NCBI GenBank assembly: GCA_036261615.1
Contig: DATAKK010000068.1
Location: forward strand, 1-64,000
From: JAJYQH01 sp036261615
GTDB taxonomy: Bacteria; Actinomycetota; Actinomycetes; Propionibacteriales; Propionibacteriaceae
Length of the DNA: 64,000 bases
Direction of reading: 5' to 3'
Shown here: positions 33,185 to 45,000 of the stretch, in pieces
Numbering within the stretch: position 1 is the stretch's first letter
Layout of the letters: the number at the start of each line of letters is the position of its first letter
Notes under the pieces: model-generated
What the model saw: the letters and a program-made list of their open reading frames with translations, nothing else
The model's database searches: none
What the model was told of the DNA's origin: nothing
Translations under genes and position numbers: made by a program

Positions 33185-33910
33185 ATGGAGGAACGATGGG
33201 TTGCGGCGTCCGGGGTCCGGGCGGCGCGCGACCTGCTCGAGCGTGCTCGCCGGGCGGTCGACGACCTCGTGCTCGGGTCGGTCTGCGCGGGGTGCGGGCT
33301 GCCGGGCAGTCCTCTGTGTGACACGTGTCGCGCCGAGGTCGCAGGGCTTCCCGGACTGGTCACGTCCCGCGCCGGGGGACCTCGGGTGGTCGCCTGCGGA
33401 CCCTACGACGGGACACTGGCGCGTCTCGTGGTGGCCTACAAGGACCGGGGAGTCCGGTCGCTCGGCCGTCCGCTGGCACGGGCCGTGGCGCTGGCGGCGT
33501 CCCGTCACGGGGGGCTCGGCCCCCCGGTGCTCCTCGTGCCCGTGCCGTCGAGCGGGGCCGCCGTGCGCCGCCGGGGCTACGACCACATGCTGGAGTTCAC
33601 CCGGCTGTTGGCCCGTGACCTCACCGAGCGGGGCACGCGGGCGCGGGTGGCGCCCCGGCTGCGACGGTGCCGGGTGGTGCGCGACCAGGCCGACCTCGGC
33701 CACCTCGAGCGGCTGACCAACCAGGTCGGGTCGATGCGCTGGAGGGGCCCGGCCCCGTCGTCGCCGGTGGTCGTCGTCGACGACATCCTCACGACCGGGG
33801 CGACCGTCGGCGAGGCGTGCCGGGCCGTCGCGGCCGCCGGGGGCGCGGTGTCCCTGGCCCTCGTCGTGGCCCACACGCCCCTGCGGAGGAGCACCCATGA
33901 GCTCCACTGA
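33185..33910 (+). CDS. ComF family phosphoribosyltransferase-like protein
   Basis: A 241-residue ComF/GntX-like protein. A four-Cys zinc knuckle (CAGCGLPGSPLCDTC) precedes a PRT domain with VVVVDDILTTGATVGEACR, the PRPP-binding loop. In some bacteria such proteins aid DNA uptake; the role here is not known. Its place between lpqB and hpf is conserved in actinobacteria. ATG 33185. Confidence 0.9.
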   Translation: MEERWVAASGVRAARDLLERARRAVDDLVLGSVCAGCGLPGSPLCDTCRAEVAGLPGLVTSRAGGPRVVACGPYDGTLARLVVAYKDRGVRSLGRPLARAVALAASRHGGLGPPVLLVPVPSSGAAVRRRGYDHMLEFTRLLARDLTERGTRARVAPRLRRCRVVRDQADLGHLERLTNQVGSMRWRGPAPSSPVVVVDDILTTGATVGEACRAVAAAGGAVSLALVVAHTPLRRSTHELH

Positions 33911-33993
33911 CCCGCTCGTCGTCCCTTGTCGGGAGCCCGTTGTCCACGCCCCGGAATTCTTCGATGATCCTTACTCGGGCGGGGCAAACCCGG

Positions 33994-33999
33994 TAGCGT
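33994..33999 (+). promoter_or_regulatory. -10 box upstream of the hpf leader ORF
   Basis: TAGCGT, with TTACTC 17 bp upstream (33971-33976) as a weak -35, and 6 nt before ATG 34006. Confidence 0.5.
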
Positions 34000-34005
34000 T
34001 GGTTT

Positions 34006-34080
34006 ATGGCACAACCGACGCGGCCCCGCTCCCGACAGGGACGGGGAAGGGTCGGGTTCATGAAGGTCGGTGCTCACTGA
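34006..34080 (+). CDS. Short leaderless basic peptide upstream of hpf
   Basis: A 24-codon ORF (starts MAQPTRPRSRQGRGR, ends KVGAH). It is very basic (6 Arg and 1 Lys) and begins exactly where the preceding promoter would start transcription. It stops 60 nt before hpf. After its stop an imperfect CAGAGG/CCTTTCTG hairpin (34100-34117) is followed by TTTT. It could be a regulatory leader peptide or a small protein in its own right. No homolog recognised. Confidence 0.4.
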   Translation: MAQPTRPRSRQGRGRVGFMKVGAH

Positions 34081-34140
34081 CCGGGACCCCGCTCCGCCGC
34101 AGAGGTTGGCCTTTCTGTTTTCAGCCGTGAGGAGGAACGC

Positions 34141-34743
34141 ATGGACGTCACCGTCACTGGTCGCCGCTGCAGCGTCAGCGATTCGCTGCGTGAGCACGTG
34201 GAGACCAGACTGCACAGTGTCGAACGACTCCAGGACCGGGCCATCAGGGCCGAGGTGGAATTCACCGCCACCGACGTCAAGGGCAGCCCCGACCAGGCGA
34301 TCGAGGCCGAGATCACGCTCCGCAGCAAGGGGCCGGTGGTCCGTGCCGAGGGAACCGCCGACGAGAAGGCCGCCGCCTTCGAGCGGGCGTTCGAGAGGCT
34401 GAAGACACAGATACGCAAGGCGAGTGACCGACGCAAGGATCACCACGGGCTCCGCAGCACCGCGGAGATGGCCGAGATCTCGGCGAGCGAGGCGTCCGAG
34501 CCCGAGGGCGCCGACGAGTCCCAGCAGATCGCGGGCCTCGAGGTCGTGGGTGAGGGGCCGCTCGTCGTGCGGGAGAAGGAGTTCCCCGCCGTTCCGCTCA
34601 CCCTGGCCCAGGCACTCGACGAGATGGAACTCGTCGGGCACGACTTCTTCCTCTACCAGGACGCCACCACCGGGCGACCCAGCGTGGTCTACCGGCGCAA
34701 GGCCTACGACTACGGCGTCATCCACCTCGCGGTCCAGCACTAG
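34141..34743 (+). CDS. hpf: Ribosome hibernation promoting factor (long form)
   Basis: A 200-residue long HPF. The N-terminal S30AE domain begins MDVTVTGRRCSVSDSLREHVETRL. The C-terminal dimerisation domain has PLTLAQALDEMELVGHDFFLYQD and VVYRRKAYDYGVIHL. It dimerises 70S ribosomes into inactive 100S particles under stress. ATG 34141 has a strong GGAGG. An upstream leaderless peptide ORF may regulate it; a 14-bp hairpin follows. Confidence 0.95.
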   Translation: MDVTVTGRRCSVSDSLREHVETRLHSVERLQDRAIRAEVEFTATDVKGSPDQAIEAEITLRSKGPVVRAEGTADEKAAAFERAFERLKTQIRKASDRRKDHHGLRSTAEMAEISASEASEPEGADESQQIAGLEVVGEGPLVVREKEFPAVPLTLAQALDEMELVGHDFFLYQDATTGRPSVVYRRKAYDYGVIHLAVQH

Positions 34744-34751
34744 CGGCACCT

Positions 34752-34787
34752 CCGACCGCCGCCGGTCACCGGGCCGGCGGCGGTCGG
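34752..34787 (+). terminator. hpf terminator hairpin
   Basis: CCGACCGCCGCCGG, 8-nt loop, CCGGCGGCGGTCGG: a perfect 14-bp stem 9 nt after the hpf stop. No T-run. Confidence 0.65.
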
Positions 34788-34862
34788 CCGTCCCGGCCCG
34801 GATCCGTGGCAAGGGTGCCCGGGCCGGTCGGGAGTGTCGCCCCCTTTTGGTATGACGGACCC

Positions 34863-36074
34863 ATGCAGCGGTTGACTTTGCCGGCGGCCCGTCGAGTGGC
34901 GCTGGCCGCCCAGGGCTTCGATCGGCCGCGTCCGACCCGGCCGCCCACCCGCCGTGACCTCGGTCGGGTGCTCGGGCGGCTGGCCCAGGTGCAGATCGAC
35001 TCGATCAACGTGCTCGCGCGGGCCCACTACCTGCCGCTGTTCAGCCGGCTGGGCCCCTACGACGTCGCCACCTTCGACCTCCTCAGCGGCCGCACACCGC
35101 GCACCCTGTTCGAGTACTGGGGCCACGCCGCCAGCCTCATTGACGTCGAGCTGCAGCCGGCCCTGCGGTGGAAGATGGCGCGGGCGCACGAGGACGCGTG
35201 GAAGGGGGTGCTCCGCGTCCGCGACCAACACCCCGGCCTCATCGACGACGTGCTCCGCACGATCACCGACGAGGGGCCGCTGAGCGCCCGGCAGATCGAG
35301 CACGAAGAGGTGCGCCGACACGATCACTGGGGATGGAACTGGTCGGCCGTGAAGACCGCCCTCGAGTGGCACTTCTGGACCGGGAACGTCACATCGGCAC
35401 GGCGCAATCCCCAGTTCGAGCGGGTCTACGACCTGCCGGAGCGGGTGCTCCCGCCGGCCGTCGTCGCCCGGGAGACCCCCGACGAGCGGGATGCGCATCT
35501 CGAGCTCGCCCGTCGCGCCGCGCGGGCTCTCGGCGTCTTCTCCGAACGGTGCCTGGCCGACTACTTCCGGATGCGGGTCGCCCCCACCCGGGCGGCGATC
35601 GCCCGGCTCGAGGCGTCCGGCGAGCTGCGTCCGGTGGAGGTCGAGGGCTGGTCGGGACGCCGGTGGGTGTGGCACGAGACGACGGTGCCGCGGCGGATCG
35701 AGGCGCGGGCGATCGTCAGTCCGTTCGACTCGCTGATCTTCGAGCGGGAGCGGACGCACCGCCTGTTCGATCTGTTCTACCGGATCGAGATCTACGTCCC
35801 CGAGCCGCAGCGGCAGTACGGGTACTACGTCTACCCGTTCCTGCTCGGCGACGCGTTCGTCGCCCGCGTCGACCTCAAGGCCGACCGCTCGCGCGGCGCC
35901 CTCGTCGTGCGTTCCGCCTGGCTCGAGCCCGGCCGCGAGCTGCCTGCGGACCACATCGCGGCCGAGCTGGCCGGGGAGCTGCGGGAGGTGGCCCGGTGGC
36001 GCGGACTGGGCGAGGTGCGGGTGGAGGATCGCGGTGACCTGGCCGCCCAGCTGAGGACGGCGATCGGGGGCTGA
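34863..36074 (+). CDS. Winged-helix YcaQ-like DNA glycosylase family protein
   Basis: A 403-residue HTH_42 protein. QIDSINVLARAHYLPLFSR near residue 43 is the signature of the family that includes E. coli YcaQ and Streptomyces AlkZ-like glycosylases, which unhook interstrand crosslinks. Its QxD (QID) is the proposed catalytic motif. Later ISPFDS-like text (VSPFDSLIFERERTHRLFDLFYRIEIY) is also typical. ATG 34863 is preferred over the open frame from 34806. No biosynthetic cluster for a crosslinker is nearby. Confidence 0.85.
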   Translation: MQRLTLPAARRVALAAQGFDRPRPTRPPTRRDLGRVLGRLAQVQIDSINVLARAHYLPLFSRLGPYDVATFDLLSGRTPRTLFEYWGHAASLIDVELQPALRWKMARAHEDAWKGVLRVRDQHPGLIDDVLRTITDEGPLSARQIEHEEVRRHDHWGWNWSAVKTALEWHFWTGNVTSARRNPQFERVYDLPERVLPPAVVARETPDERDAHLELARRAARALGVFSERCLADYFRMRVAPTRAAIARLEASGELRPVEVEGWSGRRWVWHETTVPRRIEARAIVSPFDSLIFERERTHRLFDLFYRIEIYVPEPQRQYGYYVYPFLLGDAFVARVDLKADRSRGALVVRSAWLEPGRELPADHIAAELAGELREVARWRGLGEVRVEDRGDLAAQLRTAIGG

Positions 36075-36106
36075 CGTCGCCGACCGGCGCCTGGCGGGGC
36101 GGGCAC

Positions 36107-36112
36107 TACCAT
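36107..36112 (+). promoter_or_regulatory. Possible -10 of secA
   Basis: TACCAT, which would give a leader of about 118 nt. Confidence 0.3.
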
Positions 36113-36236
36113 GGATCCGACTGGCGTCATCGCGACGCCGGGCCACGGCCCCGCGGTGGGATCACCGCATCGCCGGGAGTCGTGGCCGCCAGCATGCCCG
36201 GATCTCCCGAGCCCGAACACGTGAGGACCTTCCGCT

Positions 36237-39059
<2,823 letters not shown>

Positions 39060-39073
39060 GCGGCTCGCCCCGG

Positions 39074-39583
39074 TCAGGCGGCCGCACCGCCGGCGGGGGC
39101 GAGCACCCGCAGGTCGCGACACGACCAGCGCACTCCGTCGTGCCGGAGACACAGGACGGCCACGAACTCGTGGTCGGGCGTGTGGAACGGGACCCACCCC
39201 TCGATGCGTGAGGGGGTGACCCGCCGGAGGTGCGGGGTGCCGACCGCCCGGGGCCGCAGGGTCGCCCTGTTCGCCCAGGCCGCGAGATAGGCGACCGAGC
39301 GGTCGTCGAGGTGCGCGCCCAACTGGGCGGCCGGACGCCGTCCGGTGAGCACCTCGAGGATCACCCGGCCGAGCATCGCCACCCATGCCCTGGCCGGCTC
39401 GAGGTCGGAGTCGCCGAGCCGGGCGTCGTCGAGAGCCGGGCCGTCGAGGGGGAGTGGGGGCTGCGTCCCCGGCGGGGCGGCCAGGGGTGGCGGATCGGGT
39501 CGGCAGAGGAGCAGCCGGCGTCCGTCGAGCACGATCGGGCGGGGCAGCGGCAGCGGGGTCGGGTCGTCAGGAGTCGCGGTCAT
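39074..39583 (-). CDS. Rv3235-like protein
   Basis: A 169-residue protein of the small family found next to secA in actinobacteria (Rv3235 in M. tuberculosis). A Pro-rich N-terminus (TPLPLPRPIV) precedes a conserved C-terminal part, with WVAMLGRVILEVLTGRRPAAQL and RIEGWVPFHTPDHEFVAVLCLRHDGVRWSCRDLRVL. Function unknown. ATG 39583 chosen within a longer open frame. Its 3' end overlaps a 9-bp inverted repeat (39063-39071 / 39096-39104) that could end secA. Confidence 0.72.
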   Translation of the reverse strand: MTATPDDPTPLPLPRPIVLDGRRLLLCRPDPPPLAAPPGTQPPLPLDGPALDDARLGDSDLEPARAWVAMLGRVILEVLTGRRPAAQLGAHLDDRSVAYLAAWANRATLRPRAVGTPHLRRVTPSRIEGWVPFHTPDHEFVAVLCLRHDGVRWSCRDLRVLAPAGGAAA

Positions 39584-39709
39584 GGGCACAGTCTGGGCAC
39601 CCGGAGGCCGGTCGCGCCAGCACGCCTGTGGACAACTCCGCGCTTGCCGCAACCTCGCGTGAAACCCCTGGTCAGCTCCGGATGATGGCCCTCGGCCGCC
39701 CCCTGCCAC

Positions 39710-39715
39710 TACCGT
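39710..39715 (+). promoter_or_regulatory. Possible -10 of the DUF6912-ku pair
   Basis: TACCGT about 50 nt before GTG 39766, in the gap that diverges from the Rv3235-like gene. Confidence 0.3.
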
Positions 39716-39765
39716 TGAAGGATGACGGCGCCGCCCGGTGCCCGGATCGACGATGGAGGCGGATC

Positions 39766-40272
39766 GTGGAGCGACAACTGACCTTCCTTCCGGTGAGCCG
39801 CGCCGAGGCGGCGTCCCTGGCCGGCGGCGCGCCCCTTCCCGCCCCCCGGCAGGCCTTCGCGGCCACCGACGCGCTGTTCATCTCCCAGGGCCTCGCGCCC
39901 GACAAGGAGGAGGAGGGCGAGTACGCGGCGATGGTGCTCGGCTCGGTGTGGGGCCTCAGCCACTACGGCGAGCGGGTCGTGCTCGTCGCCGAACTGCCGC
40001 CCGACCTCGTGAGCGACCCCGAGATCGACGACGCCGAGGCGGACAACGGCGCGGTGGCGGTGTCGACCGTGCCTGCGGACGCCGTCGTGTCCTGGTTCGC
40101 CGACGAGCCGGGCGCCGCGTCCGCGGTGCGCGCGGCGGCCGAGGCGGCGCAGGGCCTGTCCATCGACGAGGCGTGGGAACTCGACCCGGTGCAGGCCCTG
40201 GTCACGAGCCACGACCTGCTGTGGCACTCGGCGGAGGAACTGCACGTCCTCGCCGCCCGTGAGGAGGCCTGA
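39766..40272 (+). CDS. DUF6912-like protein
   Basis: A 168-residue acidic protein beginning VERQLTFLPVSRAEAASLAGG. It has ATDALFISQGLAPDKEEEGEYAAMVLGSVWGLSHYGERVVLVAELP and a conserved aromatic/acid end (SHDLLWHSAEELHVLA). It matches what I know of the uncharacterised DUF6912 family. GTG 39766 follows GGAGG by 6 nt. It is translationally adjacent to ku, whose ATG lies 1 nt after this stop, which hints at a shared process. Confidence 0.7.
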   Translation: MERQLTFLPVSRAEAASLAGGAPLPAPRQAFAATDALFISQGLAPDKEEEGEYAAMVLGSVWGLSHYGERVVLVAELPPDLVSDPEIDDAEADNGAVAVSTVPADAVVSWFADEPGAASAVRAAAEAAQGLSIDEAWELDPVQALVTSHDLLWHSAEELHVLAAREEA

Positions 40273-40273
40273 C

Positions 40274-41110
40274 ATGCCGCGGTCGATCTGGAAGGGCGCG
40301 ATCTCGTTCGGGCTCGTCTCCATCCCCGTGCGGGTGTTCTCCGGCACCGAGGAGAAGGACATCTCCTTCCACCAGGTGCACATCGAGGACGGGGGCCGCA
40401 TCCGCTACAAGCGGGTGTGTGAGACCGACGGCCAGGAGGTGCCGTACTCCGAGATCGGCAAGGGCTACGACGCGGCCGACGGGCGGATGGTGATCCTCGA
40501 CAAGGACGACTTCGACAACCTGCCCCTCCCGACGACCAAGACCGTCGACGTCGTCGAGTTCGTGAGCCAGGACCAGGTCGACCCGATCCTGTTCGAGAAG
40601 AGCTACTACCTCGAGGCCGAGGGGGCCGGCGGCAAGCCCTACGTGCTGCTGCGCGACGCGCTCGTGCGCACCGGGAAGTGGGCCGTGGTGAAGGTGGCCC
40701 TGCGCAACCGGGAGTCCCTGGCCGTCATCCGCCCGGTCAACGGGGTGCTCGTCATGCACACGATGCTGTGGCCCGACGAGGTGCGCGACTCGTCGTTCGC
40801 CGCCCCCAGCGCCGACATCAAGGTCAACGACGCCGAGGTGTCGATGGCGGAGATGTTCATCAGCCAGCTCGAGGCCGACTTCGACCCGGGCAAGTTCACC
40901 GACGCCTATCGGGAGGCGCTGGAGACCCTGGTGCAGCAGAAGCTCGAGGGTGTCCCCGTGCCCGAGACCGCCGAGGCGCCCACTGGGCAGGGCGAGGTCA
41001 TCGACCTGGTGGCCGCCCTGCGGGCCTCCGTGGAGGCGGCACGCAAGCGCCGCGCGGAGGCCGAGCCGGGCCAGCCGGACGCCGGTACCCCCCGGGCGGA
41101 GGCCAGCTGA
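40274..41110 (+). CDS. ku: Non-homologous end-joining protein Ku
   Basis: A 278-residue bacterial Ku. SIWKGAISFGLVSIPVRVFSG and the core (RYKRVCETDGQEVPYSEIGKGYD, then KSYYLEAEGAGGKPYVLLRDAL) are diagnostic. The C-terminal tail is short and mixed-charge (AARKRRAEAEPG). Ku homodimers bind DNA ends and recruit LigD for NHEJ. No ligD is in the window. ATG 40274 has GAGGAGG. Confidence 0.96.
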   Translation: MPRSIWKGAISFGLVSIPVRVFSGTEEKDISFHQVHIEDGGRIRYKRVCETDGQEVPYSEIGKGYDAADGRMVILDKDDFDNLPLPTTKTVDVVEFVSQDQVDPILFEKSYYLEAEGAGGKPYVLLRDALVRTGKWAVVKVALRNRESLAVIRPVNGVLVMHTMLWPDEVRDSSFAAPSADIKVNDAEVSMAEMFISQLEADFDPGKFTDAYREALETLVQQKLEGVPVPETAEAPTGQGEVIDLVAALRASVEAARKRRAEAEPGQPDAGTPRAEAS

Positions 41111-41161
41111 CGCCGGGGGCGTAGTCTCGCACCTTCAGGCCGCCACGGAAGGGGAACACCC

Positions 41162-41380
41162 ATGGTCACCAGGATCCACTTCGACGACGCTGAGGGTGCC
41201 GACGAAGCCGCCGAGACCCTGTACGCAGCCGGGTACGAGGTGGCGATCGTCCGGGAGCGGTTCGCCGGGGAGGACGACGACGAGGACATCGACTACGTCG
41301 TGGCCACGCCGGCGTCCAAGCAGGAGGCGATGGAGGCGCTGGGCGACGTGACCGAGGAGCTGTTCATCTCCGAGGAGTGA
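41162..41380 (+). CDS. Small, highly acidic protein of unknown function
   Basis: A 72-residue protein with 22 acidic and about 5 basic residues: RIHFDDAEGADEAAETLYAAGYEVAIV, then an EDDDEDID run and EELFISEE at the end. The spacing suggests a small beta-alpha-beta fold. It lies 51 bp after ku with AAGGGG upstream of ATG 41162. Not recognised. Confidence 0.65.
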   Translation: MVTRIHFDDAEGADEAAETLYAAGYEVAIVRERFAGEDDDEDIDYVVATPASKQEAMEALGDVTEELFISEE

Positions 41381-41392
41381 GGCCCGTTTCGG

Positions 41393-41869
41393 TCAACCGC
41401 GCGCGGCCAGCCACTCGTTGCCGACCCGCTCCTGCGCCTTGAGGGCGTCGGTGATGGCGGGTGCGGCCACATTCTCGACCGTGCGCGCGATGATCGGGAT
41501 GCGCACGGTGAGTTCGCCCCGGTACTCGATCACCGTGGTGGCGCCGTCGGGGCGGGCGACCGTGGTGCCGGTGAGCTGGATCGGGAGCCCCTCGAAGTCG
41601 ACCTGCAGGGTGCCGTGGCGCCCCCCGTCGGGTTCGGGGTCGCCCCAGGCGATGGTCTCGACGATGCCGATGGTGGGCCCGACGAACTTGGAGGCGGCGT
41701 CGGGCGCCGGCAGGGTGCGGGACACCGTCGTGGTGGTTCCGGCGACGGCGACCTTCGACGCGCTCGCCCCGCTGCGGCGACCGAGCTCCTCGAGGAACTC
41801 CGGGTGGCAGAACATGTCGACGACGGTGGTCGGATCGGCGTTGTAGACCTGGCGGCTGGCGATCTCCAT
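41393..41869 (-). CDS. DUF2505 protein (SRPBCC-like lipid-binding fold)
   Basis: A 158-residue protein. MEIASRQVYNADPTTVVDMFCHPEFLEEL at the start and VRIPIIARTVENVAAPAITDALKAQERVGNEWL at the end match DUF2505, a polyketide-cyclase/START-like family common in actinobacteria. The ligand is unknown. ATG 41869 is chosen within a longer open frame; CAGAAT lies 6 nt upstream on the minus strand. Confidence 0.8.
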   Translation of the reverse strand: MEIASRQVYNADPTTVVDMFCHPEFLEELGRRSGASASKVAVAGTTTTVSRTLPAPDAASKFVGPTIGIVETIAWGDPEPDGGRHGTLQVDFEGLPIQLTGTTVARPDGATTVIEYRGELTVRIPIIARTVENVAAPAITDALKAQERVGNEWLAARG

Positions 41870-42046
41870 GGCCCCATTCTGCCCGGCGCCCGGACCGCCG
41901 CCCCATCGCGAAACGCCTCGTCGCACCCGGCCCTGCGCGCGGATGTGGGACGGCGGGCCTAGTGTGGGCGGTGGCCGGCAGGGACGCCGGTCCGCCCGGC
42001 CGGGCTCATCGCCTCGCACGGGCCCTCGCGATCACGGACGGTTCGG

Positions 42047-45000
42047 ATGCAGCACTCGGTGGGCAGTGAGACGGCGCACGGCGACCCGGAGGGGGAGCCC
42101 GCCGGCGGGCTCTACCCGCCGCACGGCCTGACCCAGGAGGAGTGGGTCGACCCGGCGTCCGTGTCGCAGATCATCGACACCGTCGCCGACCTGCTCGGCC
42201 GCCCCGGGCCCGGCGAGCGGGGCCGCGCCCTCGACGACTGGACGCCGGAGGCCCGGCGCCGGCTGGTGGAACTGTGGCTGTCCGACGTCGACCCCTTCGA
42301 CATCTCCCAGGGGACGCCGGTGATCATGGCCGAACTGGTGCGCGCCCATCTCGAGCTGGGCGGCGTCCGGGAGCGCGGCGCGATGGTGACCGACCTGTTC
42401 ACCCCCAATCCCGAGCGGGACGGGTGGGATGACCACGGCCGCACCGTCGTGCTCGTGGTCACCGACGACCGGCCGTTCCTCGTCGACACGATCACCATGA
42501 CGATCACGGGGCACGGCTGGGACATCCACGAGCTGTCGCACCCCCAGTTCCGGGTGCGCCGCGACCCCGCCGGCCGGCTGGTGAGCGTCGAGGAGCTCAC
42601 CGAGAGCTCGCCCGACGACGGGCTCGCGGAGTCGTGGGTCTTCGTCGAGGTGACGCCGCCGCTCGGGCAGAGCCTCGACCTCGAGTCCGACGCGCTGCAC
42701 GCAGCCGTCGACGAGGCGCTCGCCGACGTGCGGATCGCCACCGACGACTTCCCGGCCATGCTCGACCGGCTGCACGCGGCCCGGCGCGAGGCCGAGTCGT
42801 CCACCTGTCCGGCCGGCCGGGACGCCGCCGCGGAGTTCCTCGGCTGGCTGGGGGAGGGCAACTTCACCCTGCTGAGTTCCGCCGAGTACACGGCCGACGG
42901 CTCCGGGTACCGGGCCGTTCCCGGCACCGAGCTGGGCATCCGCCGCCAGGGGGCGGACCGCTTCGACGCCGTGCCGGCCGACGACTCGCCGGAACTGCTC
43001 GTCATCACCCACGACTCCGAGCGCTCCACCGTGCACCGGCCTTCGTGGCTCGACTACATCGGCGTCCGCCGCTTCGACGAGTCCGGACGGCTCACCGGCG
43101 AGGTGCGGTTCCTCGGCCTGTTCGGCTCGACGGTCTACGCCGAATCGGTGTGGCGGGTGCCGCTGGTGCGTGACAAGGCACGCGAGATCATGCGCCGCAG
43201 CGGGCACCTGCCGGGCAGCCACAGCGCGGCCCAGTTGCGCGGCATCATCGAGACCTACCCCCGCGACGAGCTGCTGCACGCCGGCGTCGGGGAGCTGTCC
43301 GCGGTGATGCGCAGCGTCGGCACCCTGCGCGAGCGGCGCCAGCTGCGGCTGTTCGCCCGGGTGGGCCGTTGGGGCCGATTCGTCAGCTTCCTCGTGTACT
43401 TCCCGCGCGACCGCTACAACACCGAGGTGCGCCAGCAGATGATGGCGATTCTCACCGGGGCGGTGGGCGGGGAGTCGATCGAGTACGAGGTGCGGGTCTC
43501 GGAGTCGGTGCTGGCCAGGTTGTTCTTCACCGTCCGGCTGCCGGACGGGAGTGACGTCACCCCGTTCGACATCGGCGAGCTCGAACAGCGCCTCACCGAG
43601 GCCGCCAAGTCGTGGGACGACCGTTTCGTCGAGGCGGTGGGCGACCTCGCCACCTCGCAGCGGGGGATCGACTTCCCTGAGGCCTACCGTGAGGACTTCT
43701 CCCCGGCCGACGGCGTCGCCGACCTGGTGGCCCTCAACGAGATCACCGGCCCCGACGACATCGGGTTCCGCACCCGCATGCCCGAGGACGCCGACGACCC
43801 CAGCGACCTGCGGGTGAAGATGTTCCGGGTGGGGGCGACGATGCGGCTCTCGGAGGTGATGCCCCACCTCACCGGCCTCGGATTCCGGGTGATCGACGAG
43901 CGTCCCTACGAGCTGCGGCTCCGTGGCACCGAGGCCACCGTCTACGACTTCGGCCTCGGCGTCCCAGACCCCGCCCGCGCGCTCAGCGGACGCGACCACG
44001 CCCGGTTCACCGACGCCTTCGTGGCGTCCTACCAGGGCCGGGTTCCCGCCGACGACTTCTCCGCCCTCGTCACCGCCACCGACCTCACGTGGCGGCAGGT
44101 CGCGCTGCTGCGGTCCATCGCCCGCTACCTCCAGCAGCTCGGCAGCCCCTATCCCGCGAGCTACCAGGCCCGTGCGCTGCTCGCCCATCCCGACCTCGCC
44201 GTCGCCCTCGTCGAGCTGTTCGAGGTCCGCTTCGACCCCGACCTGTTCCAGGCTGCCGAGGCCCGCGAGCAGGCGTGGCAGGAGAAGCACGACCAGCTGC
44301 TCGGCGCGCTCGACCTCGTCGAGTCGCTCGACCACGACCGGATCGTGCGGCAGTTCCTGGCGGTGGTGGCGGCCGCCGACCGCACCAACTGGTACTGCAC
44401 CCCGGCGCCCTTCGACCACGAGTCCGCGGCGCTCGCGCTGAAGCTGCGCCCGGCGGCGATCGACCTGGCGCCGCTGCCGCGGCCGGTGCACGAGATCTAC
44501 GTCAACGGCCCCCTCGTCGAGGGGGTCCACCTGCGCTTCGCCGACGTCGCGCGGGGCGGGCTGCGGTGGTCCGACCGGCCCGAGGACTTCCGCACCGAGG
44601 TGCTCGGCCTGGCGAAGGCGCAGACGGTGAAGAACTCGGTCATCGTCCCCTCGGGGGCCAAGGGCGGCTTCGTCCCCAAGCGGCTCCCCGACCCCGCCGA
44701 CCGGGCGGCGTGGCAGGCGGCCGGGGTCGAGGCCTACCGGTGCTACATCGCGACCCTGCTCAGCGTCACCGACAACATCGACGCCGCGGGCGCGGTGGTC
44801 CCGCCGTCGCGGGTGGTGCGCCACGACGCGGACGACCCGTACCTCGTCGTCGCCGCCGACAAGGGCACGGCCACCTTCTCCGACATCGCCAACGGCATCG
44901 CCACCGACCACGGGTTCTGGCTCGGGGACGCCTTCGCGTCCGGTGGCTCGGTCGGTTACGACCACAAGGCGATGGGCATCACGGCGAAGGGTGCCTGGGA

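Noticed and set aside
33897..34130. 77-codon open frame between comF and hpf
   Set aside because: It overlaps the predicted promoter and the smaller leaderless ORF, with no ribosome site or recognisable protein.
36111..36224. 37-codon ORF upstream of secA, considered as a SecM-like arrest peptide
   Set aside because: No signal peptide or arrest motif, and the candidate -10 overlaps its ATG, so it would not be on that transcript.
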